Of a stretch of 64,000 nt of DNA, positions 32,111 through 43,690 are shown one piece after another. The notes under the pieces are model-generated. The model ran no database searches, was not told the origin of the DNA, and saw only the letters and a list, made by a program, of their open reading frames with translations. The stretch is from assembly GCA_030386875.1 (NCBI GenBank), contig CM059576.1, positions 66,277,581-66,341,580 of the forward strand. The letters run 5' to 3'. A program made the translations under genes and the position numbers. The first letter of the stretch is position 1. Every line of letters starts with the position of its first letter. This DNA is from Morinoia aosen. Lineage: Eukaryota > Arthropoda > Malacostraca > Amphipoda > Talitridae.

Positions 32111-34049
32111 TATCCTTTTAAAATTTTTACATCATGTAATTTTTTCAAATTAGTCATACACCAATATAAGTTCGAATAATTTCAATTTTCCCTAGTGACT
32201 AAAACCCGTCGAATTCATGCTCTCTGTTTCTATGTAATCTTTACAAACCCAGTAGTGCATAACGGGTCATGCGGGTTAGTACTTAATGTTTTCGCGTTCT
32301 TTTCGTATTGAAATTTGATTGTCGCTTTGAGAAGACATGTTGTTTTCAATTTTATGCAGGTGAATAACATTGTTAAAAAAATCAAGTGCTGGAGGCGCGT
32401 ATGTCTTTGGGGATCAATTCAACCGCCGTTAAGCTCACAAATGACTGTCAGAATAATATGGGAAATAATTTCCCCACAGTCGTGTTTCACAAGTTAAGAT
32501 AGCACAAGCACAGTTTTACGATTGCCTACATTAAGCTTAACTTCAATTCAACACAATCTACATTGACGCGAACATTTTAAGGTTTGCTCATTGATCAAGA
32601 TAGTTAATGTTTTAAAGTCATTTAATTAACGTTAAAGTTAAAACTTATGAATTGTTATTTGAGTGCTCAATGATGATGCAGGTCAAAGATCGTCAGCAGG
32701 CGACAGAGCGAGTGGTTCATCAGAACAGACGAGGGTCCCTGACACAGACACGGTTACAAATTTGACGACATCACGGCAAGCTTGAACTTCGAAGCTGTGA
32801 AGAAGAATGAGGTCCGTCCCAGCAACGGTCACGCGGCAGCATCGAGAACGGTTGAAGTCAGAGCAAGCAACGGTAAGGCTCGAGGAATTGCTGAACAAAA
32901 AAGACTCTTTGCAACACGTTAATTTAGTCAGCCCACATTCCACTCTTGTATCACCATGAATGAAAACAAACGGAAAGTAACAGTGAAGTTAAGACCCAGC
33001 AACATTCAGCTAACTTCACAGATTCATATATTCGTCGCAAAAACCTATCTCATCTCCCTAAACTGCAGAAAGGAAACTACCTAAGAGCGAGGCAGAGGCT
33101 AGCAACCACAAGAACACAGCTGCAGAAGCTCTATTAACAACAGAATCATCTTACGGAGTATGCTAAAAATATACGGTTTCAGATCAGTATCGGAGTTCTA
33201 AATGGTCCAATAGCAACATTGAATTATAAACCACAATGATGGCTAAAGTTGAAAAGCACGAACCTGAGTTTTTAATGCAATCAGTGACAAAACGTGTAAT
33301 TTAGGAAATTGGAGGAAATCAGAGATAAGCTAGTACTTTATGTGGAAAAACATTCAGTTAGTAAGTATAGTCAAAGTTTTAATACGTGAGAAAAAAGAAA
33401 GAAACAACTTGAAACTCGTCCTAATCCAGGCATTTTTTGCCCATCAACTAGGCGAACGACTTCTGTAATATTAGTAGTTCAGCAGACTACTCACATGTTA
33501 ATTCTTTGAATATCAATCCACGTGTTTTAAGCTCGGTAGGAAACTAAGCATGATAGTTCGCAAGAAAAAATAATGAAAAAATGCACTGTCACACCAAACA
33601 AATAATACTAAGAGAGCAGGAAAGAAGACAATTGAAACTATTAGCCCTAACTTCCTCCAACCAACACCGCCGGATACCAAATCACCGCAACATTGCCTGA
33701 CATGCTATATGACACAATTCGTCCACGTAGACATCAGAACAAGCAGTTATATTTGTGGTCAAACAGATAAGTTTTGCGTTTATAATGGAATTCTCAGAAT
33801 TATTTAATTCATGACTTCATCCTCCCCACCTCACCTGCAATACCACCAAGGCAGGTCATGATCACGCACCCATACGGAAGGACTGTACATTGACTCATTC
33901 GAGACGCTCCAGAGGCTGTAGAAAAATCTTGCACCACTAAATGCAGCTCGCCTTCGTCTACCTAATCAGTATGGAAATGGTTTTAGAACTTCTTGTCTGA
34001 TAGAATGAAAAATTTGTTGCTGCTGTTTAAATGGAGCTTTCAACGGATG
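32111..34049. other. Unassigned region
   Basis: No coding sequence with a domain signature and no recognised mobile-element end between the diverged repeats and the solo LTR. Confidence 0.5.
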
Positions 34050-34240
34050 ATTATTGTAAGGGAACTTCGCCCGTCCGCCTTTCTTGATCGTTTATTTATA
34101 TTCTTTTCTGTACCGTACGACTATATTTCTGTAATTGTGACCTGGCAACATCGCCCATTCGTCCGTGAACCAGCGAGCCTCGACACGCGTTGTCTCTCGT
34201 TGTTCAAATCTAACAGGACTTTTCTTTTCTTGAGCCACCG

Positions 34241-34350
34241 GTACGTTACGTGTAACTTTAATGTCTTTCGTGTATTGCGTTGTAGGGAAACCTTCGTACG
34301 TTACGTGTAACTTTAATGTCTTTCTTTTATTGCGTTGTAGGGAAACCTTC
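34241..34350 (+). repeat. Two tandem copies of a 55-bp repeat inside the solo LTR
   Basis: GTACGTTACGTGTAACTTTA starts both copies, at 34241 and 34296. The copies are almost identical. Confidence 0.9.
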
Positions 34351-34385
34351 TGTGTTAGTGTCTTCTGTGTTAGAGTCTTCTGTGT

Positions 34386-34492
34386 ATTCATTGTGCTCTA
34401 ACTATTCATTGTGCTCTAACCATTCATTGTGCTCTAACTATTCATTGTGCTCTAACTATTCATTTTGCTCTAACTATTCATTTTTCAAAATG
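34386..34492 (+). repeat. 18-bp minisatellite inside the solo LTR
   Basis: About five to six copies of ATTCATTGTGCTCTAACT. There are no spacers, so it is not CRISPR-like. Confidence 0.88.
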
Positions 34493-35034
34493 TCTCATTC
34501 TTTTTTCTGACCTAGCAGTTTAACTAGGACTAGCTTTTCTTGTAACTTCATTTAGTGTTTCGCGCTGCCATAGCTTTATAGTTAGCGGTCGCAGCACTAG
34601 CACTCGTGCCCAGACTGTAGGGATGACTCTTTTGTAGGTACGCTGATGGGCCCGCTTGGGTACCCTGACCCCGTGCCCTTCGGAGCTACGCTCGATTTAC
34701 TGCGTGGGCCACGCAATACCTCTTACCTGAGCTGTACTGGAGCGATACTCCTACCCACCTCTTCGGGGGTCTGCACGCTCGCCGCTTCTGCAGAAGTTGA
34801 GTCACCTGTTGCGTGACTCAGAACTCTGCGTGTAGACTAACCTGAGCCTGGCAGCCAACCTTATTATTCTGTTTGTACTTCCACTTAGTGTAAGTTTTGG
34901 TAATGTGTATTCATCATTAGTCATTATTTGTTTTGTCAACCTCGTACATTAAATTATACTATTTACCCGAGTTATCATTTCCTCCTCGTGGTTGTATCTC
35001 GAGTGTTCCCTTGACAATTATATACCGACACGGG

Positions 35035-35160
35035 GTTGAAAATTTGGCCGGGGCCGAAGCCGAGGTCAACAAATTTGTCATGGCCGGGGCCGGGCCGGGG
35101 TTATCAAATTTACCATGGCCGGGGCCGGGGCCAGGGTTCAGACCGTGTCAGGACGTGTCA
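35035..35160 (+). repeat. GC-rich minisatellite
   Basis: Repeats of GGCCGGGGCCG alternate with short AT segments such as AAATTTGTCATGG. This contrasts sharply with the AT-rich surroundings. Confidence 0.75.
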
Positions 35161-35321
35161 CGACGACGTAATACATAGCGCCGGTTAGTGGCTCAATGCA
35201 TATTGAATTACGGTTGCGGTTGGGTGTGCATTTGTGTCAAGTTAATAAAGTTTTGTTGAGTTGCAGTTGCAGTTCTTGTGGAATTAATTTATCCAGAAAC
35301 AATAATTATAGTAAATAAATG

Positions 35322-35760
35322 TATCGGGTGTTCCACAAAAATACCCCCGACTTTTTAATTGATTCTATCTTCGCTTTAAATCAACATATTTGAATTGTCT
35401 TTTTTTCACAGAGTAGGAAATCTTGTTTCCTTTTCGAAAAATTTAAGTTTTTGAAAATCGTTAAATGACCACTTTACAATGATCGATTTACTGAAAGAGG
35501 CAGAGAAACTATTTGTTCAAAGAAAAAGTTATAAAAACAGTACTGGTCTTCTTCTTCATTTCTCAATACCTTCTGTGAAGGAACGCATTTTCAAAACACC
35601 ACCTCCATCATTAATTATTCTTCGACAACGAATTGAAGAAGTGTTTCAAGAACTAAAAGAAAACGGTGAAATGATCCGCAAAACTCTTCGTTTAATAGTG
35701 GCTAGAAGTAATGCTTGCCTTGAGAGAAATGGAAGGTATGTCGAAGGATACTAAATTATT
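35322..35760 (+). pseudogene. Possible C-terminal fragment of a DDE transposase
   Basis: After GGGTGTTCCACAAAAATACC (from about 35327), the frame 35479-35754 ends RLIVARSNACLERNGRYVEG. A short helix followed by a C-x3-NG(R/H) ending resembles the tail of Tc/mariner-type transposases that carry a DUF4817-like domain. No catalytic motif is present. This is a weak assignment based on the ending alone. Confidence 0.3.
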
Positions 35761-35913
35761 TTTTATTTAAACTTTATTTAAGGTAATGATTTGTTACTCT
35801 TTTAAATTTTTGTTTGTTCGGTTTTTTGGAAAGTACAAAATAAGGAAGAATATCAATATTGTTTGAAACAGTTTCCTTTTGATTTGAGAAATTAGTTTTT
35901 CTATCGGTTTCAG

Positions 35914-36180
35914 TTGCAGCAATTCGTGAGTAACGACTCAAAATTACAAGCAGAAATCGACGCTGAACAGGGCACTTCTACTCCGCAAAACGTAAAACTC
36001 TTGGGGTTGCAGTGGGACCGACTGGGAGATAAAATTGCTGCTACTAAGCTTTCGTTAGACGCTTCGGCGAAAACCAAACGACAAATATTATCATCTATTG
36101 CTTCTAATTATGACCTTTTCAATTTCAATGTCCCGCTCATGAACAGAGCCAGATTATTTATGCATGAAAGGTTAGGTTAA
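35914..36180 (+). pseudogene. BEL-2 Pol: end of reverse transcriptase
   Basis: The frame encodes FVSNDSKLQ, then VKLLGLQWDRLGDKI and AKTKRQILSSIASNYDLFNF, followed by PLMNRARLFMHERL. This is the conserved stretch between RT and RNase H in BEL/Pao (Gl-W-x3-D; TKR-x-iLS-x-ias-x-yD). The fragment begins in the middle of the domain and is cut at the right by the SINE. Confidence 0.8.
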
Positions 36181-36466
36181 CATCGGCATCTTTGGGATGC
36201 ATTATTTCCAATCAAGCCTGATACATATGATCTTAGCATTGGTTTTTCAAATGTCTTATAACTAACCCTATATATCGGACACCATGACGGTTCCCCCGTA
36301 AAGCCGGTACCCATTTCCGACACCTGGGTTGAGTGGGGTATTGTGCTTGAGCTTTCCCTTATACCCAACGGGGAAAATCGCAGCGCCAGCGCCGGGATAC
36401 GTACCCGCGACTTCCAACATACAAGTCCGATCCCTTAACCGCTGTGCCACGGAGAGCACGATAAGC
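36180..36466 (-). repeat. tRNA-derived SINE inserted in BEL-2 pol
   Basis: The minus strand starts with a tRNA-like head. An A box (TGGCACAGCGG) is at 36439-36449 and a B box-like GGTACGTATCC at 36395-36405; together these are an internal RNA polymerase III promoter. The body continues with ACAATACCCCACTC and ATGGGTACCGG and ends with GGAAATAATGCATCCC. The same body occurs at 40862-41097. Confidence 0.8.
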
Positions 36467-36474
36467 TGCAATGC

Positions 36475-37389
36475 ATGCGCTCTCTTCAATGGGATGACTG
36501 TTTATCAGCTGACAAGTTGAGGGAGTGGAAAAACATTGCTAAACAGGTAAACGCCATACCTGAAATTTCCTTCCCGAGGTGTGTAGGAAAAAGAGACGGT
36601 ACGGACAATCTAGTCGCGTTTAAAGATAGTAGTAAAGAGATAGTGGGAGTAACTGTCTACATCATGGATGATAAAGATGGTCGTTTGAACTTTGTATTAG
36701 CTAAAAATAAAATTGTCAGTGGCCAGCTTGCGACAAAGAGCATTCCCGGTTTGGAACTGCTCGGGGTAACGCTGGGATTGCAGACCTTAGTAGATCTGCA
36801 CAATCAGTTGAGTGGCGAAAGCTGCGTCAACCCTATCAAAATATCCCACATGGATTTGTATACAGATAGCTTGGTCTGTCTCAATTGGTTGGATTCCTCC
36901 GTCAACAAACTGGACAAAATGAGAAATCGTACAGTTTTTGATAAAAATAGGCTTTCTCAAATTGTCAAAATGTGCGAGGAATTTCCTATTCATTTCAAAT
37001 TTTGTTCAGGTACTCTGAACCCGGCAGATAGCATCACTAGAGCACTGTCGTATAGGCAACTATTAAAATCGAGTTATTTCTCTGGGCCGGATCCTTCCGT
37101 CTTAGCCTCTGCGGGAGATATGTCACGCATAATAATCCCAAATCCGCTAATGAATTTCACTGTTCCAGAGGCGGCCGCGACAGAGATCGAGAGCGTTGAC
37201 GCGCACGCTGTCAGCAGTGAACCAGCGGCATCTGCCTTCGCGCATTTAGTTCCTGTCAATTCGCGTTCCAGCTTTCGGTCACTCGTTCGAGTGCACATGT
37301 ATGTATTGACTTTCGTAAATAACCTTAAAGCAAGGCTGAAAGCAAAATCCGCGAGTTACAGTTATTTAACCGTGTTGAGCAAAAATTAA
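36475..37389 (+). pseudogene. BEL-2 Pol: RNase H region
   Basis: The frame starts just after the SINE with LQWDDCLSADKLREWKNIA and PEISFPRCVG. Ribonuclease H features are VAFKDSSKE, where VAFxDAS is usual in the family, IPGLELLGVTLGL (catalytic Glu) and DLYTDSLVCLNWL (catalytic Asp), then TLNPADSITRALS, equivalent to NPAD-x2-(S/T)RG. It stops at 37389. A poorly coding gap with stops precedes the integrase frame. RNase H would remove RNA from the RNA-DNA hybrid. Confidence 0.82.
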
Positions 37390-37533
37390 CTTCTAAAAAC
37401 TGCGTCTTCAAATTATCATGCGGGATCAAGAAATTTCCTTTCCCGAGATTTTTTATTATTTCAGAAGCAAAATGGCTGTTAAGAATATGCCGAATCTCGT
37501 AGCCCAGTTAAACGTTTATAAAGTCCAAATGGC

Positions 37534-38406
37534 TTGTTGCGAGTAAAATGCAAGTTTAGACGTTGGAAAGGTAATCGTAACTTCCCACTCTTGCTCAACA
37601 AGAATAGCTTGCAGGGTGAGAAATTAGTTGAAGAGTTGCACAAGTCACTGAATCACAGTGGTGCATACTCGGTACTGTCAGAATTAAGGAAAGAGTTCTG
37701 GATACCGCAAGGCTTTTCGTTGGTAAAGAAAGTATTGAGACAATGCGTTCATTGCCGTAGGTTCAATTCCAGACCAGTTAAAATTAATCAAAATGTATAC
37801 CGGGATTTTCGAGCAAATCCTCCAAAAATACCTCTCAGGCACATTTTTGTGGACTATTTCGGTCCGTATAACGTTACTGTTGCAGGGAACGTAACAAAAG
37901 TTTATGTACTTTGCATCACGTGCCTCTGGGGCCGTGCCATCAATCTCAAAATTTGTTTGGATTTAAGCGTTCATAACTTCCTACGAGCTTTGCAGTTGCA
38001 CTCGTTTGAGTTCGGTGTTCCCGAGTTAATTCTTAGTGATCTTGGGACCCAAATCGTTGCAGGCGCAAAGTTAGTAACTTCCTTTCTGAACGACGAGATT
38101 ACTCTTACTTACTTAAACGAGCAAGGCATTAAAGAAGTAAAATTTGATCGCTACTTTAAAGGGTGTAATGAGTTGGGAGGCTTAGTCGAAATTTGTGTCA
38201 AGCTATGCAAAAGACTAATCTCTGGATCTTTAGGTCGTGGTACTCTAAAGTACTCAGATTTCGAGTTTCTCATCAACAAAGTAGTGCACCTAGCAAATAG
38301 GAGGCCTGTAGCATTTAAAGAGGTCCTCAGAGAAAACTCTAACGAGGCAGAACTTCTCCTATCACCCCTGAAATGTTATGTAAAGGTAACAAGCTACCTT
38401 CTGTAA
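37534..38406 (+). pseudogene. BEL-2 Pol: integrase
   Basis: The N-terminal zinc-binding region has LHKSLNHSGAYSVLSELR and VLRQCVHCRRF (H-H-C-C). Catalytic positions are HIFVDYFGPYN, LILSDLGTQI and GGLVEICVKLCKRL. After NRRPVAFKEVL the frame ends at 38406, overlapping the C-terminal frame at 38373 in another phase, so a frameshift separates them. Integrase inserts the DNA copy. Confidence 0.84.
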
Positions 38407-38936
38407 ATTTGATCCCTGGATTGCATCCCAGCGACTCTGATCCTGAGGGGTCAGAAGTTGATAGTACGGGAATCGTACGCTCGGCCTATGACGAGCTTAG
38501 TAAAGCTAGGTCTCGTCTCTTAGAACTATACTCTGACGAATTTCTCTTCAATTTGGCTCAGCAGGCTACTTCAGTGAAGGATAGGTATAAACCTAAAAAC
38601 CATGAACCTTTGAAGCCGGGCGATCTTGTCCTAATTAAGGATCCAATGCAAAAGCCCGTGAACTTCCCCTTAGCCAGAGAACAGATGGTTGTAGTCAACG
38701 ATCTTGGAGAGACAACTGGGACGGAAATAATTAAAGGAAAGACGGGCGAGCTGTTATTGCGCCATTCAAAGTGTTTAATACCTTTTCTCACCCTCAGCTC
38801 GGAACGTGCTTCGTCGCCGGCAGCGGCCCGTACTCTGCGCTCCGATCATGTACCGTCATTACCACGGCCGCAGCGTGCCGCGGCTCGCGTTAGTCGCGAC
38901 GAGACTCGCCGGCAGTTGCTGTCCAACTTGGCGTAG
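38373..38936 (+). pseudogene. BEL-2 Pol: DUF5641-like C-terminal domain
   Basis: The frame contains RYKPKNHEPLKPGDLVLIKD and HSKCLIPFL, typical of the domain after BEL/Pao integrase. The last 40 residues are rich in Arg, Ala and Pro and come from locally GC-rich DNA. Confidence 0.75.
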
Positions 38937-39043
38937 TGCCGTGCGGCACTAGTATTAGTATTAATTGTAGTGTTAGTAAGATTTTCTTTAACTTTAAGGT
39001 TAACGTTCTAGTTCACAAAATTAAACTTTTTTGTGTGTGGGAG

Positions 39044-39996
39044 TGTAGAATAAAACGAGCCATAGGCATATTGTAAGTTTAATTTTTATGACACCAATTA
39101 CAGCAAAATCTAATTTCAATAGTAAAATTTAAACGCACTATGGAAAGAGTTAACGCTTGTGTTGGGCTTGTCTACCAACAAGCCTGACCCTGACACATTT
39201 GCTGTTCTTGATTACCGCTCTTCTTCTTGAGTCACCTGTAGATTAAGAACGCAAATGAGCTCTACCACAAAATACCAGACTCAGCAGGCTTCAGCACTCG
39301 GTCACCAGGAAAGGAGGCTCCATTGGCTCTCCTTGGGTTTCGGGACATCATCGTCGTTTACCTGGGACCTAGATGTAAGACATTTTCATTCAAGATTCTA
39401 TTTTTGTTTATTATTCTATGAAGAAAATTGGATGTCAACTATTGTGAAAATACGAACTTTTTCATAATATGTAAGCTCTTCGTGAAGCTCCAAACCGAAG
39501 ATTGGAGCCGGGGCAGCTCTGCGCTCTCGTGGCCCGGCGCGGCATGGGGAAGTTCCGGCGGCGACTTCGCGCCATTCTGTCTTCGCCTGACGCAGTGGAG
39601 GCGTCGCAGCGGCTCAGCGGCACTCCTCGGCCGGCGCACGGCTCTAGCCCTACTGCACGGAGGAACGGCCTTCTAAGCACGTCCTTTATGGCGAGTTGGG
39701 AAGCAATTCCAGTGCGGTGTTCTCTTTCCATCTCAGTGCGTCGATTATTTTTAATAATTGCCAGTACGAACGAATATTATAAATTTCACTTTGTTCTGAG
39801 CCGTACTTAACTTTAAACTTTAGGCACAAATAAGCTTAAGCGCTTGTGTAGCCTAGCAACCAGTTTAGCTGGTTAGCTATAAGCCATTGTTTGGGCTAAT
39901 ATTGTTCGGCTGCTGCAGACTCGTAAAATAAAGTTCTCTTAAATCTTTCCTAAAGTTTTGTGAGCCGCTTCAGCATGACCTTTTAGTGTCCCTACA
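39044..39996 (+). repeat. Candidate BEL-2 3' LTR (953 bp)
   Basis: It starts TGTAGAATAAAACG after a purine-rich tract and ends TAGTGTCCCTACA, so the ends are complementary (TGTAG...CTACA). There is no second LTR to compare, so the limits are inferred. A GC-rich island (about 39480-39700) lies inside it. Confidence 0.5.
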
Positions 39997-40247
39997 AGGT
40001 ATAAAAATTAAATATTAAAACCATATTTTTTCTTGAAGGTACGAGTAAAGGCTCAGACTTCTTGAAGCGAGCTGGAGGAGTGCGGAGAGCAACCGCGCTG
40101 GCCCGTTGCTAAACTCCGGGCTCCCACCGCTACGTCATCGGGGCGAACCGTTCCGGCCAAGCTCTGCATTTAATGTTCTATTCATTTTTGCTGTTCGCAC
40201 TTATGTTCAGTAAAATCATGGCTGCCGCATAACGTTTTACTCCTTCG
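39997..40247. other. Unassigned spacer
   Basis: Moderately GC-rich in the middle (about 40070-40160). No gene recognised. Confidence 0.4.
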
Positions 40248-40860
40248 GTGACCCTTCTCCAGATTTCATTTTCAAGACCTGACTGTCATTTTAGATGTAC
40301 CACGAGCAATATTGCTTTTATGGGTTTGTTAGTATTTTTCTTATCTTCATTTCCAATACGTATACATATATATGAATATGAGTGTGTAGGTGGGCGCGTG
40401 AGTCTGTGCGCACGCATTCATGCATGTCTGTGTGTGCGCACATATACATGTTCAAATATGTACACACATATGTATATATATGTTTTCTATTTCTATTTTT
40501 TTAGTATAAACGAAACTTCAAGACACATTACATTTTACTTAAAGCTCTGCGACCAGTAAACACTGAACCATATTTAAGATATAAAATTATTTATTGAACT
40601 TGTTCAATGATTCAAAAATAGTTCTATCACCACCCCAGAGGGCGCATCTGTGAATAGAAAAAATGAAGAATATGAGCAGACAGATGAAATAATAGCGTTC
40701 CTGGAAAATTATCAACTCTCTGTACGTATGCCGAACAAGCCATGAATTTCTTTTTACGTGTAAGTCTGTTCACGCGTTTCTTTTCTAGACGTGCGTGTTG
40801 TGTTGCGTGATGTTCTTTATAAATTACTTTGTGACTAACTTTTTCTCAACACTTGATAGT
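40248..40860 (-). repeat. Inverted copy of the 50.5-52.5 kb repeat family
   Basis: Read on the minus strand this matches the tandem complex to the right: TTAGTCACAAAGTAATTTAT (from about 40838), AATTCATGGCTTGTTC (about 40745), TTTCTATTCACA (about 40660), a TA/TG-rich stretch (40365-40480) and AAAATGACAGTC (about 40285). Confidence 0.75.
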
Positions 40861-40861
40861 C

Positions 40862-41097
40862 CTGCCGTGCGGGAAACGCGGGTTCGAGTCCCGGCGCTGG
40901 ATGGCGATTTTCTCTGTTGGGTATAGGAGAAAAATTCCAAGCACAATACCCCACTCTACCCAGGTGTCTGCAATGGGTACCGGTCTTGACAGGGGGAAAC
41001 CGTCATGGCGTCCTGGTGTTAGTTATAAGGCATTTGATATACTAATGTACAAGGTGATGTGTATTGGAAATAAAGCATCCCTAGACGTCGATGCTTG
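40862..41097 (+). repeat. tRNA-derived SINE, head truncated
   Basis: It has a consensus B box GGTTCGAGTCC at 40881-40891 but no A box. The body matches the SINE at 36180-36466 (ACAATACCCCACTC, ATGGGTACCGG, GGAAATAAAGCATCCC) in the opposite orientation. Confidence 0.82.
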
Positions 41098-42699
41098 AAA
41101 AGCTTTTCTTTTTACGGTGACTTCAAAGTTAATCCGCTTATTACTAATATTAAAAGTTGAATTCACGGATTATGAGATAACGAGATTCACGGATTTAAAA
41201 CTGTAATATAGCGAGTAATGTAATTTCTAGTTAGAGAGACCTAAAGTTGGCAACGCTCGATACGGCAAGATCGCAGCCAGTTCTGGATTGGTCGTAGCCA
41301 GCTAAACAGTACATGCTGGCTGCAAGTGTGTATATAGATTATCTCATACGGCTAAGTACTACACCTAAGCTTCTCTAACTACCTACTTCTAATTCTATTC
41401 TACTCTATCCTGCAATTTCAATCTACCTCCGCTCTTATCTCACTGGCCACATGATTAGTAAACTGAGCATGTTCCTAGCTAAGTGCTATCAAAGAGGTGA
41501 GTGTCTATTGGCTTCCATATTACTGATGTACCCATATGGCTATTGACATGCTTCTATTTAGGTCAGCACTATTACTGTGTTGTGTCTATGTGGATCCCAA
41601 ATATTATCCATGTGTTGTCTAACCTATAATGTGCTCTAATGTAGGATTGCTTAGTGTATTAGCACAGGTTCCTTTAAATTGGCTACTTTGTAACTGCTAC
41701 TATTACTACTATTATTCTAGGTTAATACCAGACAAAAACCATGCTGAAATAAAGCGATTTTGAGTTCTGGGATTTTTGGAAATACAACTATGAGCTTGTT
41801 TTTATATCTCATCAAGATGTCAAGGCTATAATTTTTTAAATTCGTAAGCCAGAATATTCGTAAATTCTGAGTATTTCGAACACGAATTCCCTTCAGCAAA
41901 AAAAATATTTATTATCAGGCAGTTCAAAAATTTTAGGTTATGGGCCAAATCATTTGGACGGAGTTGTATTTTGAGTTAGAGATAGTTCATATAAAAAGTT
42001 TTGGCAAGTAAATCTCTCGTATATTTTTTATTACTGCCCTGTTAGGGTACGATTACGTTTGGGAAATACGAATGGGTTCTACGTTGTGAATTATTTTTAG
42101 TGATTCCCTAGGTGAGAAGTATATATATTATTTTGTGCAAGATTCCGATGCACTGAAAGATTTCCATACGTATGCTACGATTCGATTATTGGAAGGCAAA
42201 TTTTTGTCTGTCGTTATTTCGGAAATACAAAGCCGTCAGTCACTCAATTTTTTACCTTCAATCGTGACGCTCGAGAGTCTGTTTCTCGAATTGAAGAACG
42301 GCGTATGAAAGGGCTGGACAAAATATTGGAAACACCTTGACCAATCAACAAAATATACAGCAGGGGAAAAATAAAACAAACCGTTGATTAAATCGTCAGA
42401 TTCCACATTTCTAAACCACGAACAATTACGAAAGTTGGACAATCTGTAAGCAATATTATAAAAAGGTTAATAATATATCTAAAACACATTATCTATTGGA
42501 CAACTATTCGGTAAAAAAATACATAAGAACATGCATAATGAATACGTGAACAAAAGTTTACAATACCCGAATTTTTTTCAATATTTTGTAGTAAAATTAT
42601 TGTAAGATTTTTCGAAAATGTTATAACACATTCTACTATTTGGCAACCGAACTTTCGTCTGCATTCATCTCTAATAACAAGTCATTGGTACAGTAGTTC
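41098..42699. other. Unassigned AT-rich region
   Basis: No recognisable coding frame. A few short direct and inverted words occur near 41230-41330 (GCAGCCAGT, GCTGGCTGC). Confidence 0.45.
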
Positions 42700-43690
42700 T
42701 AGTTATGAAAAATTGTATGCATGGGTACGAGCAAAGGCATCAGCTGAGACGTTCGCAAACGTTTTGTGAAGCTCCTTAATGAAGATTTGGAATATAGGAA
42801 GAGATGTGCACAAATGTGTTTTAATGGCCTCGGTTGGAACCATAATACTTGAGTGGAAATTCCGGAATACTACTCTCAACAAGCCCGAACTGACCATCCA
42901 CGGAAGATTAGCGACCGTGCTGTTCAAAAGTTGGTCCGAACAGTAGTGCAAAGGCATCAAACTACTCGTGAAGAACTGAAGGATGATCTCAGGACATCTG
43001 GGATCGAAGCTAGCAAACACAGGATCCGCAGGACACTACGATGTGAAGGTCTTCGATTCCGTACCCCTCGAGAGAGACCTCTTCTCCAGAAAAGTCACGT
43101 CAAGGCCAAGCTGAAGTTTGCCAACGACCATTTGAACAAACCAGCAGCGTTTTGGAACTTAGTTGTGTGGTCACATGCGACAAAAATCAAACTATTTGGG
43201 AGAAACAGCACACATCATGTTTGAAGGCAACAAAACTTAGAGTATAAACAAAAGTGGACCATACCCACTGTTAAGTTTGGAGGTGGCTCAATCATGGTGT
43301 GGGATGTTTCAGCGCATCAGGGGTTGGTAAATTTCATACCATTGAAGGAACCGTGAATCGCAGGAAATATCGTGAAATATTAGAAGAGCCACTCCTACCT
43401 TCAGATTTCTTGTTAACATTTAAACGAAGATGGACTTTATAACAAGACAACGATCCAAAACGTACTGCAAACGATACCAAATAACGGTTGAAGATGAAGA
43501 AGATGAGTGTTTCAGAATGCCAAGTCAATATCTGAGCATGAATCCGATCCAAAACTTGAGGAGGGAATTGAAATAGAAAATTCAGAAGATTGGTCTAAAA
43601 CATCCCTGAACTCAAAGAAATTACCATTGAAGAATGAAATTGGATTACACCCAAAACTTGTAAAATACTAGCAGTAAATTACTCTAACGT
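42700..43690 (+). pseudogene. Tc1-like transposase, decayed
   Basis: The best frame (42853-43224) has the paired-like DNA-binding region (RKISDRAVQKLVRTVVQRHQ, then RIRRTLRCEGLRFRTP) and the first catalytic box, which reads VVWSHATKIKLFG where Tc1 proteins have WSDE: the Asp is replaced by His. Downstream and in other frames are TVKFGGGSIMVWD (about 43270), QDNDPKRTA (about 43445) and SQYLSMNPIQN (about 43530), the usual later Tc1 motifs. Stops and frameshifts abound. Tc1 enzymes cut and paste at TA sites; the element ends were not found. Confidence 0.82.

Larger units (their letters stand above)
34055..35016 (+). repeat. Solo LTR with 5-bp target-site duplication (962 bp)
   Basis: It starts TGTAAGGG and ends CCCTTGACA. 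ATTAT is duplicated exactly at 34050-34054 and 35017-35021. A partial copy of the same LTR lies at 3122-3289. No internal retrotransposon DNA remains, as expected after recombination between two LTRs. TG...CA ends with 5-bp duplications fit BEL/Pao or Gypsy; the superfamily is not resolved. Confidence 0.88.
35905..39996 (+). mobile_element. 5'-truncated BEL/Pao element (BEL-2) with its 3' LTR
   Basis: Pol fragments in the order RT tail, RNase H, integrase, DUF5641-like C-terminus (35905-38936) are followed by a purine-rich tract (GTGTGTGGGAG, to 39043) and a candidate 3' LTR. The 5' LTR, gag, protease and most of RT are missing. A SINE sits in the pol gene. The protein differs clearly from BEL-1, so this is another BEL lineage. 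Confidence 0.82.

Noticed and set aside
33993-34310. 105-residue plus-strand frame and its minus-strand partner
   Set aside because: Both lie in and next to the solo LTR and its tandem repeats.
34386-34492. Evenly spaced short repeats that could suggest a CRISPR array
   Set aside because: The units are directly adjacent with no unique spacers, and the context is a eukaryotic LTR; same for 50202-50395 and 60330-60470.
39044-39996. Treating the solo LTR at 34055 as the 5' LTR of BEL-2
   Set aside because: Its sequence does not match the candidate 3' LTR at 39044, and its own ATTAT duplications show it is a separate complete insertion.
40862-40940. Possible tRNA gene because of a perfect B box
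   Set aside because: No A box, no cloverleaf, and the sequence continues into a body shared with another SINE copy.
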